A model generated the notes under the pieces. The model searched no databases. It worked only from the letters and a program-made list of their open reading frames with translations, and was not told the origin of the DNA. From the NCBI GenBank assembly GCA_007120565.1, contig SKNK01000232.1, forward strand, positions 1 through 6,791: 6,791 nucleotides of DNA, in the 5' to 3' direction. The first letter of the stretch is position 1; every line of letters starts with the position of its first letter. This document shows positions 1 through 5,845 of the stretch, one piece after another. Made by a program: the position numbers and the translations under genes. The stretch comes from Nitriliruptoraceae bacterium. GTDB taxonomy: Bacteria; Actinomycetota; Nitriliruptoria; Nitriliruptorales; Nitriliruptoraceae.

Positions 1-105
1 CTGACGTGGCAGCGATCCGCTCGTCCCGCCCGGCCTGACGCGGTGGCGTGTCGCCGCGACCCGCGTACCCCGCTCGCCTGACGCGGCGACGGTCGGCGCG
101 ATCGC
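1..105. other. Non-coding region downstream of the sugar kinase, with short direct repeats
   Basis: No convincing gene is visible here. The 9-mer CTGACGYGG occurs three times, at 1-9, 35-43 and 78-86. The last two copies share a longer identical 11-mer, GCCTGACGCGG, at 33-43 and 76-86. A perfect palindrome GCGATCGC lies at 98-105, directly next to the kinase stop codon. The stretch also contains the inverted repeat listed separately at 50-90. It most likely forms the 3' untranslated region and end of the leftward operon. The window edge hides whatever lies further left. Confidence 0.5.
50..90 (-). terminator. Candidate hairpin terminator after the sugar kinase
   Basis: GTCGCCGCG at 50-58 and CGCGGCGAC at 82-90 form a perfect 9-bp inverted repeat around a 23-base loop. 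It begins 15 bases past the kinase stop codon on the minus strand, where a transcript end would be expected. There is no T-run after the stem and the loop is long, so this is not a classical intrinsic terminator. GC-rich actinobacteria often use stems without U tails, which keeps the idea open. Confidence 0.33.
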
Positions 106-1038
106 TCAGCTGGCGGCGTCCGTGACCTCGCCGTCCGTCGGGGGGTTGGCGCCCTCGCGGGTGCAGGTCAGCGCCGCGACCAGCACGGCGTGTTCCAGCG
201 CTTGTTCGAGCGCCCCTCCGGTCACGGCGGCATCCAGGCTCGCGCGGTCGTCGAGGTGGCCGCGGACATCCAGCCCGGCCAGCAACCCGGACATGAACGC
301 GTCGCCTGCTCCGACGGTGTCGACCACCGTGACCTCGCGCCCAGCGACGTCGAGGTGGTGCCCGTCGGACGTGATCGCGACCGCGCCCTCGGCACCACGC
401 GTGAGGACCACGGCTGCCGGTCCGGACGCGGCCCAGTCAGCGGCGGTCTCCATCACCTCGCGGTCGGGGTAGAGCAGACGAAGGTCTTCGTCGCTGACCT
501 TGACCAGGTCGCAGGCCGCGACGAGTGAGGCCATGCGACGGGCGTAGGCATCGGGGTCGGTGACCGCGCTCGGTCGGAGGTTGGGATCGAGCGTGCGCAC
601 GTGGTCGCCCACGGTCGCGAGCACCAGGTCCGCCAACGCCTGCCCGGCAGGGTGTTCGAGGCCGATGGCCCCCAGGGAGACGTGCAGCGTCGCTCCGTCC
701 GGCAGGGCCGGTAGGGGAGCGCGCAAGCCCGCAGCCGAGGTGCCGTCGAGGTAGAAGGCGTAGGACGCCTGGCGTCGGTCATCGAGGTGGACGACCGCCA
801 GGGTGGTCGGGTCGTCGGTGGTCGTCGTCAGGCCCAGGTACACGCCTTCGGCGCTCAACCCATCCCGCAGGCGCTGGCCGAAGCCGTCGCAGGAGAGGCG
901 GCCGAGGTAGCCGGTGTCGACCCCCAGTCGAGCCAACCCGACCGCGACGTTGAACGGGGAACCGCCGGGCAGGGGCCGAAGCTCGCCGCCGTGAGGCGCG
1001 AGGTCGATCAACGCCTCACCCGCCGCGATCACCGTCAT
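106..1038 (-). CDS. PfkB-family carbohydrate kinase, probable fructokinase
   Basis: This 310-residue protein is a ribokinase/PfkB-family sugar kinase. It transfers phosphate from ATP to a sugar, most likely fructose (fructose to fructose 6-phosphate), in the cytoplasm. The N-terminus has GEALIDL (residues 7-13) and the sugar-binding PGGSPFNVAVGLARLG (24-39), which resembles fructokinases. Further family motifs are DPNLRP (151-156), KVSDEDL (180-186) and TRGAEG (214-219). PfkB signature 2, DTVGAGDAF (240-248), carries the catalytic base Asp246 and the anion hole. The C-terminal CTREGANPPT is also fructokinase-like. Length is normal for the family. The ATG at 1038 is chosen because GGAGG lies 6 bases upstream and the conserved domain starts at once; the frame stays open to 1143, but that extension runs into the glucosidase gene and is Arg-rich and unconserved in look. 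It follows the GH13 gene by 37 bases, so the two are probably co-transcribed. Exact substrate is inferred; another ketose or a 2-keto-3-deoxy sugar acid is possible. Confidence 0.92.
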   Translation of the reverse strand: MTVIAAGEALIDLAPHGGELRPLPGGSPFNVAVGLARLGVDTGYLGRLSCDGFGQRLRDGLSAEGVYLGLTTTTDDPTTLAVVHLDDRRQASYAFYLDGTSAAGLRAPLPALPDGATLHVSLGAIGLEHPAGQALADLVLATVGDHVRTLDPNLRPSAVTDPDAYARRMASLVAACDLVKVSDEDLRLLYPDREVMETAADWAASGPAAVVLTRGAEGAVAITSDGHHLDVAGREVTVVDTVGAGDAFMSGLLAGLDVRGHLDDRASLDAAVTGGALEQALEHAVLVAALTCTREGANPPTDGEVTDAAS

Positions 1039-1079
1039 CCGCCGCCTCCGTCCGCGCTCCACCGCTCGCGAGCGCTCAT
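1035..1079 (-). other. Possible 14-codon coupling ORF between GH13 and kinase genes
   Basis: A tiny reading frame (MSARERWSADGGGG) fills the gap between the two genes. Its ATG overlaps the glucosidase stop as ATGA (1076-1079), and its TGA stop overlaps the kinase start as ATGA (1035-1038). A purine-rich GAGGGGGAG (1084-1092) ends 4 bases before its start. The arrangement would let ribosomes pass by re-initiation from glucosidase to kinase. The peptide itself has no recognisable motif. It may be chance, since the kinase also has its own GGAGG site. Confidence 0.25.
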
Positions 1080-2797
1080 GCCGCTCCCCCTCGACCCCCG
1101 TCGCCGTCCGGGGAGGCGACGTCGACCTCTGCGGCGATCGCATCGAGCTGCGCCTGCGTGAGGTCGGCGGCGACCTCGTCCTCCTCGGCGGCGGTGACCA
1201 CCCGCGCGTCGGGTAGGGCGATGATGGCGGCTCGGTCCTCGGGGAGCACGAGCCGATCGTCGTCCAACAACAGCACGTCCGGGTGCGTTGCGTAGGCGAG
1301 GGAGCTGCCCTCCGGCAACTCCAACTCGGCCGGCCCGCCGTCGTCGCCGACGTGGAGAAGTACGAGCACCTCGCCTCCCCGCTCGACGGCGACGACCGCG
1401 CCCTCGTCGATCGGCCAGGAGGCTGGCGACCCGTCGGTCAACGCGGGCAGGGTGCGCCGGACGGCCAACAGCTCACGGGTTCGCTCGAGGTGCGAGCCCG
1501 GGTCGCCCTGCTGCGCGCTCGCGGTCTGACCCTCGTGGCGGTTGGCGCCGAAGGGCAGCCACGGCTCACCGGTGGTGAAGCCGAACCCCGGCCCCGGTTC
1601 CCACAGCATCGGGGTCCGTACCGGGTCTCGACCCTTCGCCCCCGGGTTGCGGCGGCTGATCGGGTCCTGGGCGGCATCGTCGTCGAGTTCGCCGTCGTCG
1701 AGGCCCAGTTCGTCGCCCTGGTAGAGGAACGGTGCTCCGGGCAGGCCGCACAGGAACGTGAAGTACGCCAGAGCCCGTTCCGCGCCTGGCTCCCCGCCGC
1801 CGAACCGGGTGGCGGCACGGGGGTCGTCGTGGCTCGACAGGGGCCACGCGAGCCCGGCACCGCTGGCTTCGACGTGGGCTCGCAGGGCCGACCGGATCTC
1901 CTCGGCGTCCCACTCGACCTTCAACGACTCGAAGGAGAACCCTGCGTGGAGCCCATCGCCCTGCAGGTAGCGGGCGAGCTTCTCGGGCTCCAGCACGTAG
2001 ACCTCGCCGAGCAGCACCGCCTCGTGGGGTTCAGCCACCTCACGCCAGTCCCGGTAGATGTCGACCACCCCGGGCTGGTCGAGGTCGTGGGCGTGGTCGA
2101 AGCTGCCGAAGATCTCCTGCGGCGAGTCGTCCGCCGGGCCGGGACCGTCGAGCTTGGGGTTGTCGCGGAACTGTGCGTCCTCGACCAGCGAGTGGGCGAC
2201 GTCGATCCGCACCCCGTCGACACCTCGGGAGAACCAGGTGGACAGGATGTCGCGGAAGGCCTGGTGGACCCGCGGTTCGGTCCAGTTCAGGTCGGGCTGC
2301 TCCGGGAGGAACAGGTGCATGTAGTACTGGCCGGTGGCCTCGTGGAAGGTCCAGGCCGGTCCGCCGAAGTGGCTGACCCAGTTGTTGGGTGGGCCACCGT
2401 CGGGTGCCGGGTCCTTCCAGACGTAGAAGTCCCGGTGTTCCGCGTCACGACCGGTGAGCGCATCCTTGAACCAGGGGTGCTGGTCCGAACTGTGGTTGGG
2501 GACCAGGTCGATGATCACCTTCAACCCCAGGCCGTGGGCGTCGTCGATCAGCGCCTCGAGGTCGGTGAGCGCCCCGTACGCGGGGTCGACGTCGAGGTAG
2601 TCCGCGACGTCGTAGCCGTGGTCCGCCTGCGGGGAGGGGAAGAACGGGGTGATCCAGACCGCGTCGACACCGAGGTCGGCGAGGTAGGGCAGTTTCTCCC
2701 GGATCCCCGGCAGATCGCCGAGACCGTTGCCGGTGCTATCGGCGAAGGACCGCACGTAGATCTCGTAGCCGACCGTTCCCTGCCACCATCGCGGCAT
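1076..2797 (-). CDS. GH13 family alpha-glucosidase (alpha-amylase superfamily)
   Basis: This 573-residue enzyme should hydrolyse terminal alpha-glucosidic bonds in small sugars (maltose, isomaltose or sucrose type) by a retaining mechanism. The N-terminus WWQGTVGYEIYVRSFADS starts the (beta/alpha)8 barrel directly. The GH13 conserved regions are all present: DLVPNH (97-102), QPDLNW (167-172), GVDGVRIDVAH (192-202) with nucleophile Asp199, LLGEVY (262-267) with acid/base Glu265, and LSSHDDPR (320-327) with transition-state stabiliser Asp324 after His323. GLPGAPFLYQGDELG (351-365) is also typical. A beta-sandwich C domain follows to about 530, then an acidic, Gly/Asp-rich tail (about 533-573). 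There is no signal peptide, so it acts in the cytoplasm. The ATG at 2797 is supported by AAGGAGG (2803-2809) 5 bases upstream; the frame runs open to 3148, but that part lies antisense to the DUF4032 gene. The pattern resembles subfamily GH13_30 or GH13_23 alpha-glucosidases. With the fructokinase-like partner downstream, sucrose or a sucrose isomer is a reasonable but unproven substrate. Trehalose synthase is a less likely alternative. Confidence 0.93.
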   Translation of the reverse strand: MPRWWQGTVGYEIYVRSFADSTGNGLGDLPGIREKLPYLADLGVDAVWITPFFPSPQADHGYDVADYLDVDPAYGALTDLEALIDDAHGLGLKVIIDLVPNHSSDQHPWFKDALTGRDAEHRDFYVWKDPAPDGGPPNNWVSHFGGPAWTFHEATGQYYMHLFLPEQPDLNWTEPRVHQAFRDILSTWFSRGVDGVRIDVAHSLVEDAQFRDNPKLDGPGPADDSPQEIFGSFDHAHDLDQPGVVDIYRDWREVAEPHEAVLLGEVYVLEPEKLARYLQGDGLHAGFSFESLKVEWDAEEIRSALRAHVEASGAGLAWPLSSHDDPRAATRFGGGEPGAERALAYFTFLCGLPGAPFLYQGDELGLDDGELDDDAAQDPISRRNPGAKGRDPVRTPMLWEPGPGFGFTTGEPWLPFGANRHEGQTASAQQGDPGSHLERTRELLAVRRTLPALTDGSPASWPIDEGAVVAVERGGEVLVLLHVGDDGGPAELELPEGSSLAYATHPDVLLLDDDRLVLPEDRAAIIALPDARVVTAAEEDEVAADLTQAQLDAIAAEVDVASPDGDGGRGGAA

Positions 2798-2802
2798 CGT
2801 CT

Positions 2803-2809
2803 CCTCCTT
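2803..2809 (-). promoter_or_regulatory. Ribosome binding site of the GH13 gene
   Basis: The minus strand reads AAGGAGG here, a near-perfect Shine-Dalgarno sequence 5 bases before the ATG at 2797. It decides the start of a reading frame that otherwise stays open for another 117 codons upstream. Confidence 0.85.
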
Positions 2810-2822
2810 GGATCGTTGGACG

Positions 2823-2852
2823 CACGGTACTTGCCTGCATCCGAGTGCCGTG
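2823..2852 (-). promoter_or_regulatory. Imperfect inverted repeat upstream of GH13, candidate operator or leader hairpin
   Basis: CACGGTAC (2823-2830) and GTGCCGTG (2845-2852) are inverted copies with 7 of 8 positions matching, around a 14-base spacer. The mismatch would be a G-U pair in RNA. The element lies 26-55 bases before the glucosidase start codon. This suits a dimeric repressor site or a 5' leader hairpin for the sugar operon. The regulator is not in the window, and short inverted repeats arise by chance in GC-rich DNA. Confidence 0.35.
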
Positions 2853-2925
2853 TTGCCTTGAGGAGCCCGGTGGCCGACGATGGCGCTCGGCAGCTGACGG
2901 ATGCCCGATGATCCCGCCGACGCAG

Positions 2926-2970
2926 TTCGCCCAGCCACACTTCGTCCAGCCACACTTCGTCTAGCCACAC
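2926..2970 (+). repeat. Three tandem 15-bp repeats before the DUF4032 gene
   Basis: Three consecutive 15-mers lie head to tail: TTCGCCCAGCCACAC (2926-2940), TTCGTCCAGCCACAC (2941-2955) and TTCGTCTAGCCACAC (2956-2970). Each neighbouring pair differs at one base. The block ends 4 bases before the Shine-Dalgarno sequence of the DUF4032 gene, so it lies in that gene's promoter or 5' leader. It could be a series of binding sites for a regulator or a product of replication slippage. Confidence 0.9.
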
Positions 2971-2974
2971 CAGG

Positions 2975-2981
2975 AAGGAGG
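2975..2981 (+). promoter_or_regulatory. Ribosome binding site of the DUF4032 gene
   Basis: AAGGAGG lies 5 bases before the GTG at 2987. This spacing is ideal and supports the GTG start. Confidence 0.85.
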
Positions 2982-2986
2982 GCGCC

Positions 2987-4315
2987 GTGCGCTTCCAACT
3001 GACCGCACGCACCGGGCACCCGGACTTCCTCGACCTTCCGTGGGATCAGCCCCTCTCCGAGTGGACCCACCGTCGGTTGGTGGAGATGCCGATGGGGATC
3101 CACCGCCACGTCGTGCGCACGGTCCGCTACGACGGCCGCCTCTACCACCTGAAGGAACTGCCTCGCCGTTTCGCCGAGCGCGAGTGGCGCTTCCTACGCC
3201 ACCTCACCGAGGAAGGCGTGCCGTGCGTGAAGGTGGTGGGGGTCGTCAGCCTGCGGGACACCCCCGAGGGGGACCGGCTGGAGGCGGTGCTGATCACCGA
3301 GCATCTCGAGTACTCGGTCCCGTACCGGCTGCTGTTCCTGCGCCAGGAACACCGAGCACTACGCGACCCCATGATCGATGCGTTGGTCCACCTGTTGGTG
3401 CGGCTACACATCAACGGGTTCCTGTGGGGTGACTGCTCGCTGTCCAACACCCTGTTCCGTCGGGATGCCGGCGCACTCGCGGCGTACGTGGTCGACACCG
3501 AGACGGGCGAACTCCACGACGAGCTGTCCCGCGGGCAGCGTCAGATGGACCTCGACCTCGCGATCGAGAAGTGTGCCGGGGAGCTGCTGGACCTGCAGGC
3601 ATCGGGGGTGCTCTCGCCATCGGTCGATCCGACGGAGCTCGGTGAAGAGCTGCAGGAACGCTACGAACGGTTGTGGGACGAGCTGACGACCGACGAGGTC
3701 TTCGCCGCAGACGAGCGCTACCGGATCCATGACCGGCTGCGCCGGATCAACGACCTGGGCTACGACGTCGACGAGCTCGAGCTGGTCCAGGATCGGCCGG
3801 GGCAGACCCGCATGCGGCTGAAGACCTGCGTGCTCGAGCCTGGTCGGTACCGGCGGCTCCTCCGTGAGCTGACCGGCTTGGACGTCCAGGACAACCAGGC
3901 GTGCCGGCTGCTCAACGACATCCACAACTTCGGCGCCTGGTTGCAGCGGGAGCAGGACACCCAGCTGCCGGAGAGCGCCATCGCCCACCGCTGGATGGAA
4001 CGTTCCTTCGAACCGACCGTCGCCATGGTCCCCGAGGAACTTCGCGGCAAGCGAGAGCCTGCGGAGATCTTCCACGAGGTCCTCGATCACTGGCATCGAC
4101 TGTCCACGGAGGAGGGCGCGGACATCGATCTGCTCGATGCGGCGAAGCACTACGTCGACCGGGTTCTGCGCGAACTTCCGGAGGAACGGGTGGTGACACC
4201 GACGGCTGACGAGGATGCCGATGAGGACCTGGTCGGTTTCCTCCCAGATGCCCTGGCCAACACCGGTGAGCTAGTCCTCAGCGACGTCACCGAGGAAGCG
4301 TCGAAGGACCGGTAG
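2987..4315 (+). CDS. DUF4032 protein with a kinase-like N-terminal domain
   Basis: This 442-residue protein matches my recollection of the actinobacterial DUF4032 family; its function is not established. The N-terminal half (about 35-200) has the layout of a lipopolysaccharide-kinase/WaaP-like or atypical protein kinase fold. Lys56 in YHLKEL fits the ATP-binding beta-3 lysine. Glu64 or Glu66 in FAEREW fits the helix-C glutamate. HINGFLWGDCSLSNTLF (141-157) fits the catalytic loop with Asp149 and Asn154, and VVDTETGE (168-175) fits the metal-binding site with Asp170. All key residues are therefore present, which suggests an active phosphotransferase, but the substrate is unknown. The C-terminal half (about 205-395) is largely helical and charged and would be the DUF4032 region proper, ending in an acidic tail. 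There is no signal peptide or membrane segment, so it is probably cytoplasmic. The GTG start is supported by an ideal Shine-Dalgarno sequence. It is transcribed away from the sugar operon and its last 45 bases overlap the convergent hydrolase gene. Confidence 0.88.
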   Translation: MRFQLTARTGHPDFLDLPWDQPLSEWTHRRLVEMPMGIHRHVVRTVRYDGRLYHLKELPRRFAEREWRFLRHLTEEGVPCVKVVGVVSLRDTPEGDRLEAVLITEHLEYSVPYRLLFLRQEHRALRDPMIDALVHLLVRLHINGFLWGDCSLSNTLFRRDAGALAAYVVDTETGELHDELSRGQRQMDLDLAIEKCAGELLDLQASGVLSPSVDPTELGEELQERYERLWDELTTDEVFAADERYRIHDRLRRINDLGYDVDELELVQDRPGQTRMRLKTCVLEPGRYRRLLRELTGLDVQDNQACRLLNDIHNFGAWLQREQDTQLPESAIAHRWMERSFEPTVAMVPEELRGKREPAEIFHEVLDHWHRLSTEEGADIDLLDAAKHYVDRVLRELPEERVVTPTADEDADEDLVGFLPDALANTGELVLSDVTEEASKDR

Positions 4316-5173
4316 CAGCAGGTCCGGTCGTTCCTCGTGCGGGGTGTGGCCGACGTCGTGCAGGAGATGGAACCGAGCGCCGGGTATCGCGTCGGCGGTC
4401 CGACGGTTCCACCCGGGGCCGATCACCGGGTCCGATGCGCCGGCAACCACCAGGGTCGGGACGTCGATGCGCGGTAGCAGCCCGCGAAGGTCGGGAGGTG
4501 GCTCTGCGGTCATGACGTCCCAGAAGCCGTGCTCCCAATCGTCGACCTGTAGCGGCCGGGCGTAGGCGTCGACATCGTCATCGGTGGCCCGTTGCGGGTC
4601 GTGCCACGACCTGGCGACCCGATCGCGGCTCACCTCACCGGCGACGCGCTGGACGACCCGGGCGCCGATCGGACGCACGAGCCGCGACCGCAACAGCCGC
4701 CGCAGGCGGGGTGGGGCACCCACATCTCCCGTGATCGCGGGGCTCAGTAGCGCGAGGCCGCGGACGCGATCGGGTGCCGTAGCGAAGGTCTCGAGCGCCG
4801 CGGTGCCGCCCGCGGAGGCGCCGATGAGCGTCGCTACCTCGACGTCGTTGTCGTCAAGCAGGGCCAACGCGATCCGCGCGGACATCTCTCGGGTGTAGGG
4901 GTTGCGCTCGATCCAGGCCGACCTCGGCGGACGTTCGGTGAGCCCGAACCCGACCCGGTCGAAGGAGATGACGAGGTGGTCGCGTGAGAGGTCATCCTGG
5001 ACGTGGCGCCAGGTGGCTGTGCTGCCGTAGAAGTGGTGGAACAACACGACGGCTGGGGCATCGGTTGGGCCGGTGACCCGGTGGTGGACCGCGACCCCGT
5101 CGACGGGCAGGAAACGGCCGTCGGGAGCTGCCAGCGCGGCAGGGGGGCGGGTTCGTGGACGCCGAGGTGGCAC
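4271..5173 (-). CDS. Alpha/beta-fold hydrolase
   Basis: This 300-residue protein is a serine hydrolase of the alpha/beta fold, with an unknown substrate. It shows VVLFHHFYGSTATW (42-55) as the oxyanion loop region, SFDRVGFGLTERP (70-82) as the typical strand-4 segment, and the nucleophile elbow GASAGG (118-123) with Ser120. The acid is probably Asp248 in AGASDPVIGP, and the base His276 in DVGHTPHEERP, so the triad is complete. A cap region lies around 150-230. The oxyanion motif reads HHFYG rather than the usual HGxxG. No signal peptide is seen. The GTG at 5173 is chosen because AAGAGG (5183-5188) lies 9 bases upstream, and the fold begins about 18 residues later. An upstream TTG at 5317 would extend the frame but lies inside the divergent gene and adds low-complexity Pro/Arg/Ser sequence. 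Its 3' end overlaps the DUF4032 gene on the other strand. Esterase, lactonase, haloalkane dehalogenase-like and C-C hydrolase activities are all possible. Confidence 0.88.
   Translation of the reverse strand: MPPRRPRTRPPAALAAPDGRFLPVDGVAVHHRVTGPTDAPAVVLFHHFYGSTATWRHVQDDLSRDHLVISFDRVGFGLTERPPRSAWIERNPYTREMSARIALALLDDNDVEVATLIGASAGGTAALETFATAPDRVRGLALLSPAITGDVGAPPRLRRLLRSRLVRPIGARVVQRVAGEVSRDRVARSWHDPQRATDDDVDAYARPLQVDDWEHGFWDVMTAEPPPDLRGLLPRIDVPTLVVAGASDPVIGPGWNRRTADAIPGARFHLLHDVGHTPHEERPDLLLPVLRRFLGDVAED
4303..4333 (+). terminator. Candidate terminator hairpin at the DUF4032 stop codon
   Basis: GACCGG (4307-4312) pairs with CCGGTC (4324-4329); after a G-G mismatch, GAA (4303-4305) pairs with TTC (4331-4333). 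This gives a 9-bp stem with one mismatch and an 11-base loop containing the TAG stop (4313-4315). There is no T-run. It lies inside the 3' end of the convergent hydrolase gene, so it would be useful mainly for rightward transcripts. Confidence 0.35.
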
Positions 5174-5305
5174 GTTTGACGACCTCTTGGGCGGCGACGT
5201 CGATGTCCGCGCCGCAGGTGATCCGGGCTCTGGCTGCCGGACGCTACCGACCTCGAGGGGCCGGGGACGGCTACCGTGCGCCGCCGCGGACCTAGGAGGG
5301 GCGAG
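5174..5305. promoter_or_regulatory. Divergent region between the hydrolase and the dispanin-like gene
   Basis: These 132 bases should hold promoters for both flanking genes. A TANNNT-type -10 candidate for the rightward gene is TACCGT at 5272-5277, placed to give a leader of roughly 20 bases before the Shine-Dalgarno-guided start. A leftward candidate is TAGCGT (minus strand of 5241-5246). No good -35 hexamer accompanies either, so both are weak. Confidence 0.3.
5294..5299 (+). promoter_or_regulatory. Ribosome binding site of the DUF2510/CD225 gene
   Basis: AGGAGG lies 6 bases before the ATG at 5306. It decides in favour of this ATG over the in-frame GTG at 5276, which would add ten mostly Arg/Pro/Gly residues. 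Confidence 0.8.
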
Positions 5306-5842
5306 ATGTCGGATCAAGGCGCAGGACAGGGCAACCCACCACCCGGGTGGTACCCCGACCCGGACAAGCCGGGCAACCGTCGGTGGTGGGATGGTCTGAG
5401 CTGGACCGACTTCTCGGAGCCGATGGATGGCGCGGGGCAGGGGCCGGGTGCTCCCGGCCCATCAGCGCCGACGGGTCCGGCGTCGACGCCGGCGTACGGC
5501 CCTCCTCCGGGGTCCCACGGTGGCCCTCCCGGCGGGTACGGCGTGGGACCGGGCTTCGCAGGTGGAGGTGCGCCTGCGGGACCGGCACCCCCTCTCGACA
5601 CCTGGCTGTGGCAGTCGATCGTGGCGACGGTGCTGTGCTGTCTGCCCCTCGGTATCCCGGGGATCGTGTTCGCGTCGCAGGCCCAGACCGCCAGGGATAA
5701 CCGCAACTATCCCTTGGCGCAGGAGAAGGCGAAGCAGGCCAAGACCTTCACCCTGATCAGCGGGGGGCTCGGTCTCCTGCTGTGGATCGGCTGGGGCAGC
5801 CTGTTCTTCCTACCCTTCCTGCTGATCCCGATGGGTATGTGA
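5306..5842 (+). CDS. DUF2510 and CD225/dispanin-like membrane protein
   Basis: This 178-residue protein has three parts. Residues about 11-36 are a DUF2510 motif, PPGWYPDPDKPGNRRWWDG (12-30) followed by LSWT, a short Trp-rich module common at the N-terminus of actinobacterial membrane proteins. Residues about 40-97 are a flexible linker rich in Gly, Pro and Ala. Residues about 98-178 look like a CD225/dispanin domain, the family that includes animal IFITM proteins. It has a first hydrophobic segment with WLWQSIVATVLCCLPLG (100-116), a polar loop with SQAQTARDNRNYPLAQEKAK (124-143), and a second segment (about 147-176). The double Cys in CCLPLGIPG is typical. There is no cleavable signal peptide; two membrane segments are expected, with the N-terminal part probably in the cytoplasm. 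The function of bacterial members is not known. The next gene begins 3 bases after the stop, so the pair is almost certainly one transcription unit. Confidence 0.85.
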   Translation: MSDQGAGQGNPPPGWYPDPDKPGNRRWWDGLSWTDFSEPMDGAGQGPGAPGPSAPTGPASTPAYGPPPGSHGGPPGGYGVGPGFAGGGAPAGPAPPLDTWLWQSIVATVLCCLPLGIPGIVFASQAQTARDNRNYPLAQEKAKQAKTFTLISGGLGLLLWIGWGSLFFLPFLLIPMGM

Positions 5843-5845
5843 CCC

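Larger units (their letters stand above)
2798..2986. promoter_or_regulatory. Divergent control region between GH13 and DUF4032 genes
   Basis: This 189-bp space separates two divergently transcribed genes and must contain a promoter for each. Both genes have strong Shine-Dalgarno sequences at its ends. I do not see convincing -35/-10 pairs on either strand. The region does contain two structured elements, listed separately: an imperfect inverted repeat at 2823-2852 near the glucosidase, and three tandem 15-mers at 2926-2970 near the DUF4032 gene. No gene is supported inside it. Confidence 0.7.

Noticed and set aside
98..105. GCGATCGC palindrome as a special site
   Set aside because: An 8-bp palindrome of this composition is expected often in GC-rich DNA; one copy supports no claim.
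1283..2911. A 542-codon open frame on the plus strand opposite the GH13 gene
   Set aside because: It is a shadow of the GC-rich glucosidase gene on the other strand. The translation is rich in Val, Gly, Arg and Glu without family motifs, while the minus strand shows every GH13 motif.
2926..2970. CRISPR array
   Set aside because: The 15-bp units are directly joined with no spacers, there are only three, and no cas gene is present.
2798..3148. N-terminal extension of the GH13 frame by 117 residues
   Set aside because: It crosses the divergent control region and the start of the DUF4032 gene, has low-complexity sequence from the tandem repeats and neighbouring spacer, and an excellent ribosome site marks the ATG at 2797.
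3404..4150. A 248-codon open frame on the minus strand opposite the DUF4032 gene
   Set aside because: It has no recognisable domain and the plus strand gene has a strong ribosome site and kinase-like motifs. High GC content readily yields such antisense frames.
5174..5317. N-terminal extension of the hydrolase to a TTG at 5317
   Set aside because: It would overlap the start of the dispanin-like gene and adds Pro/Arg/Ser-rich sequence outside the fold; the GTG at 5173 has a plausible ribosome site.
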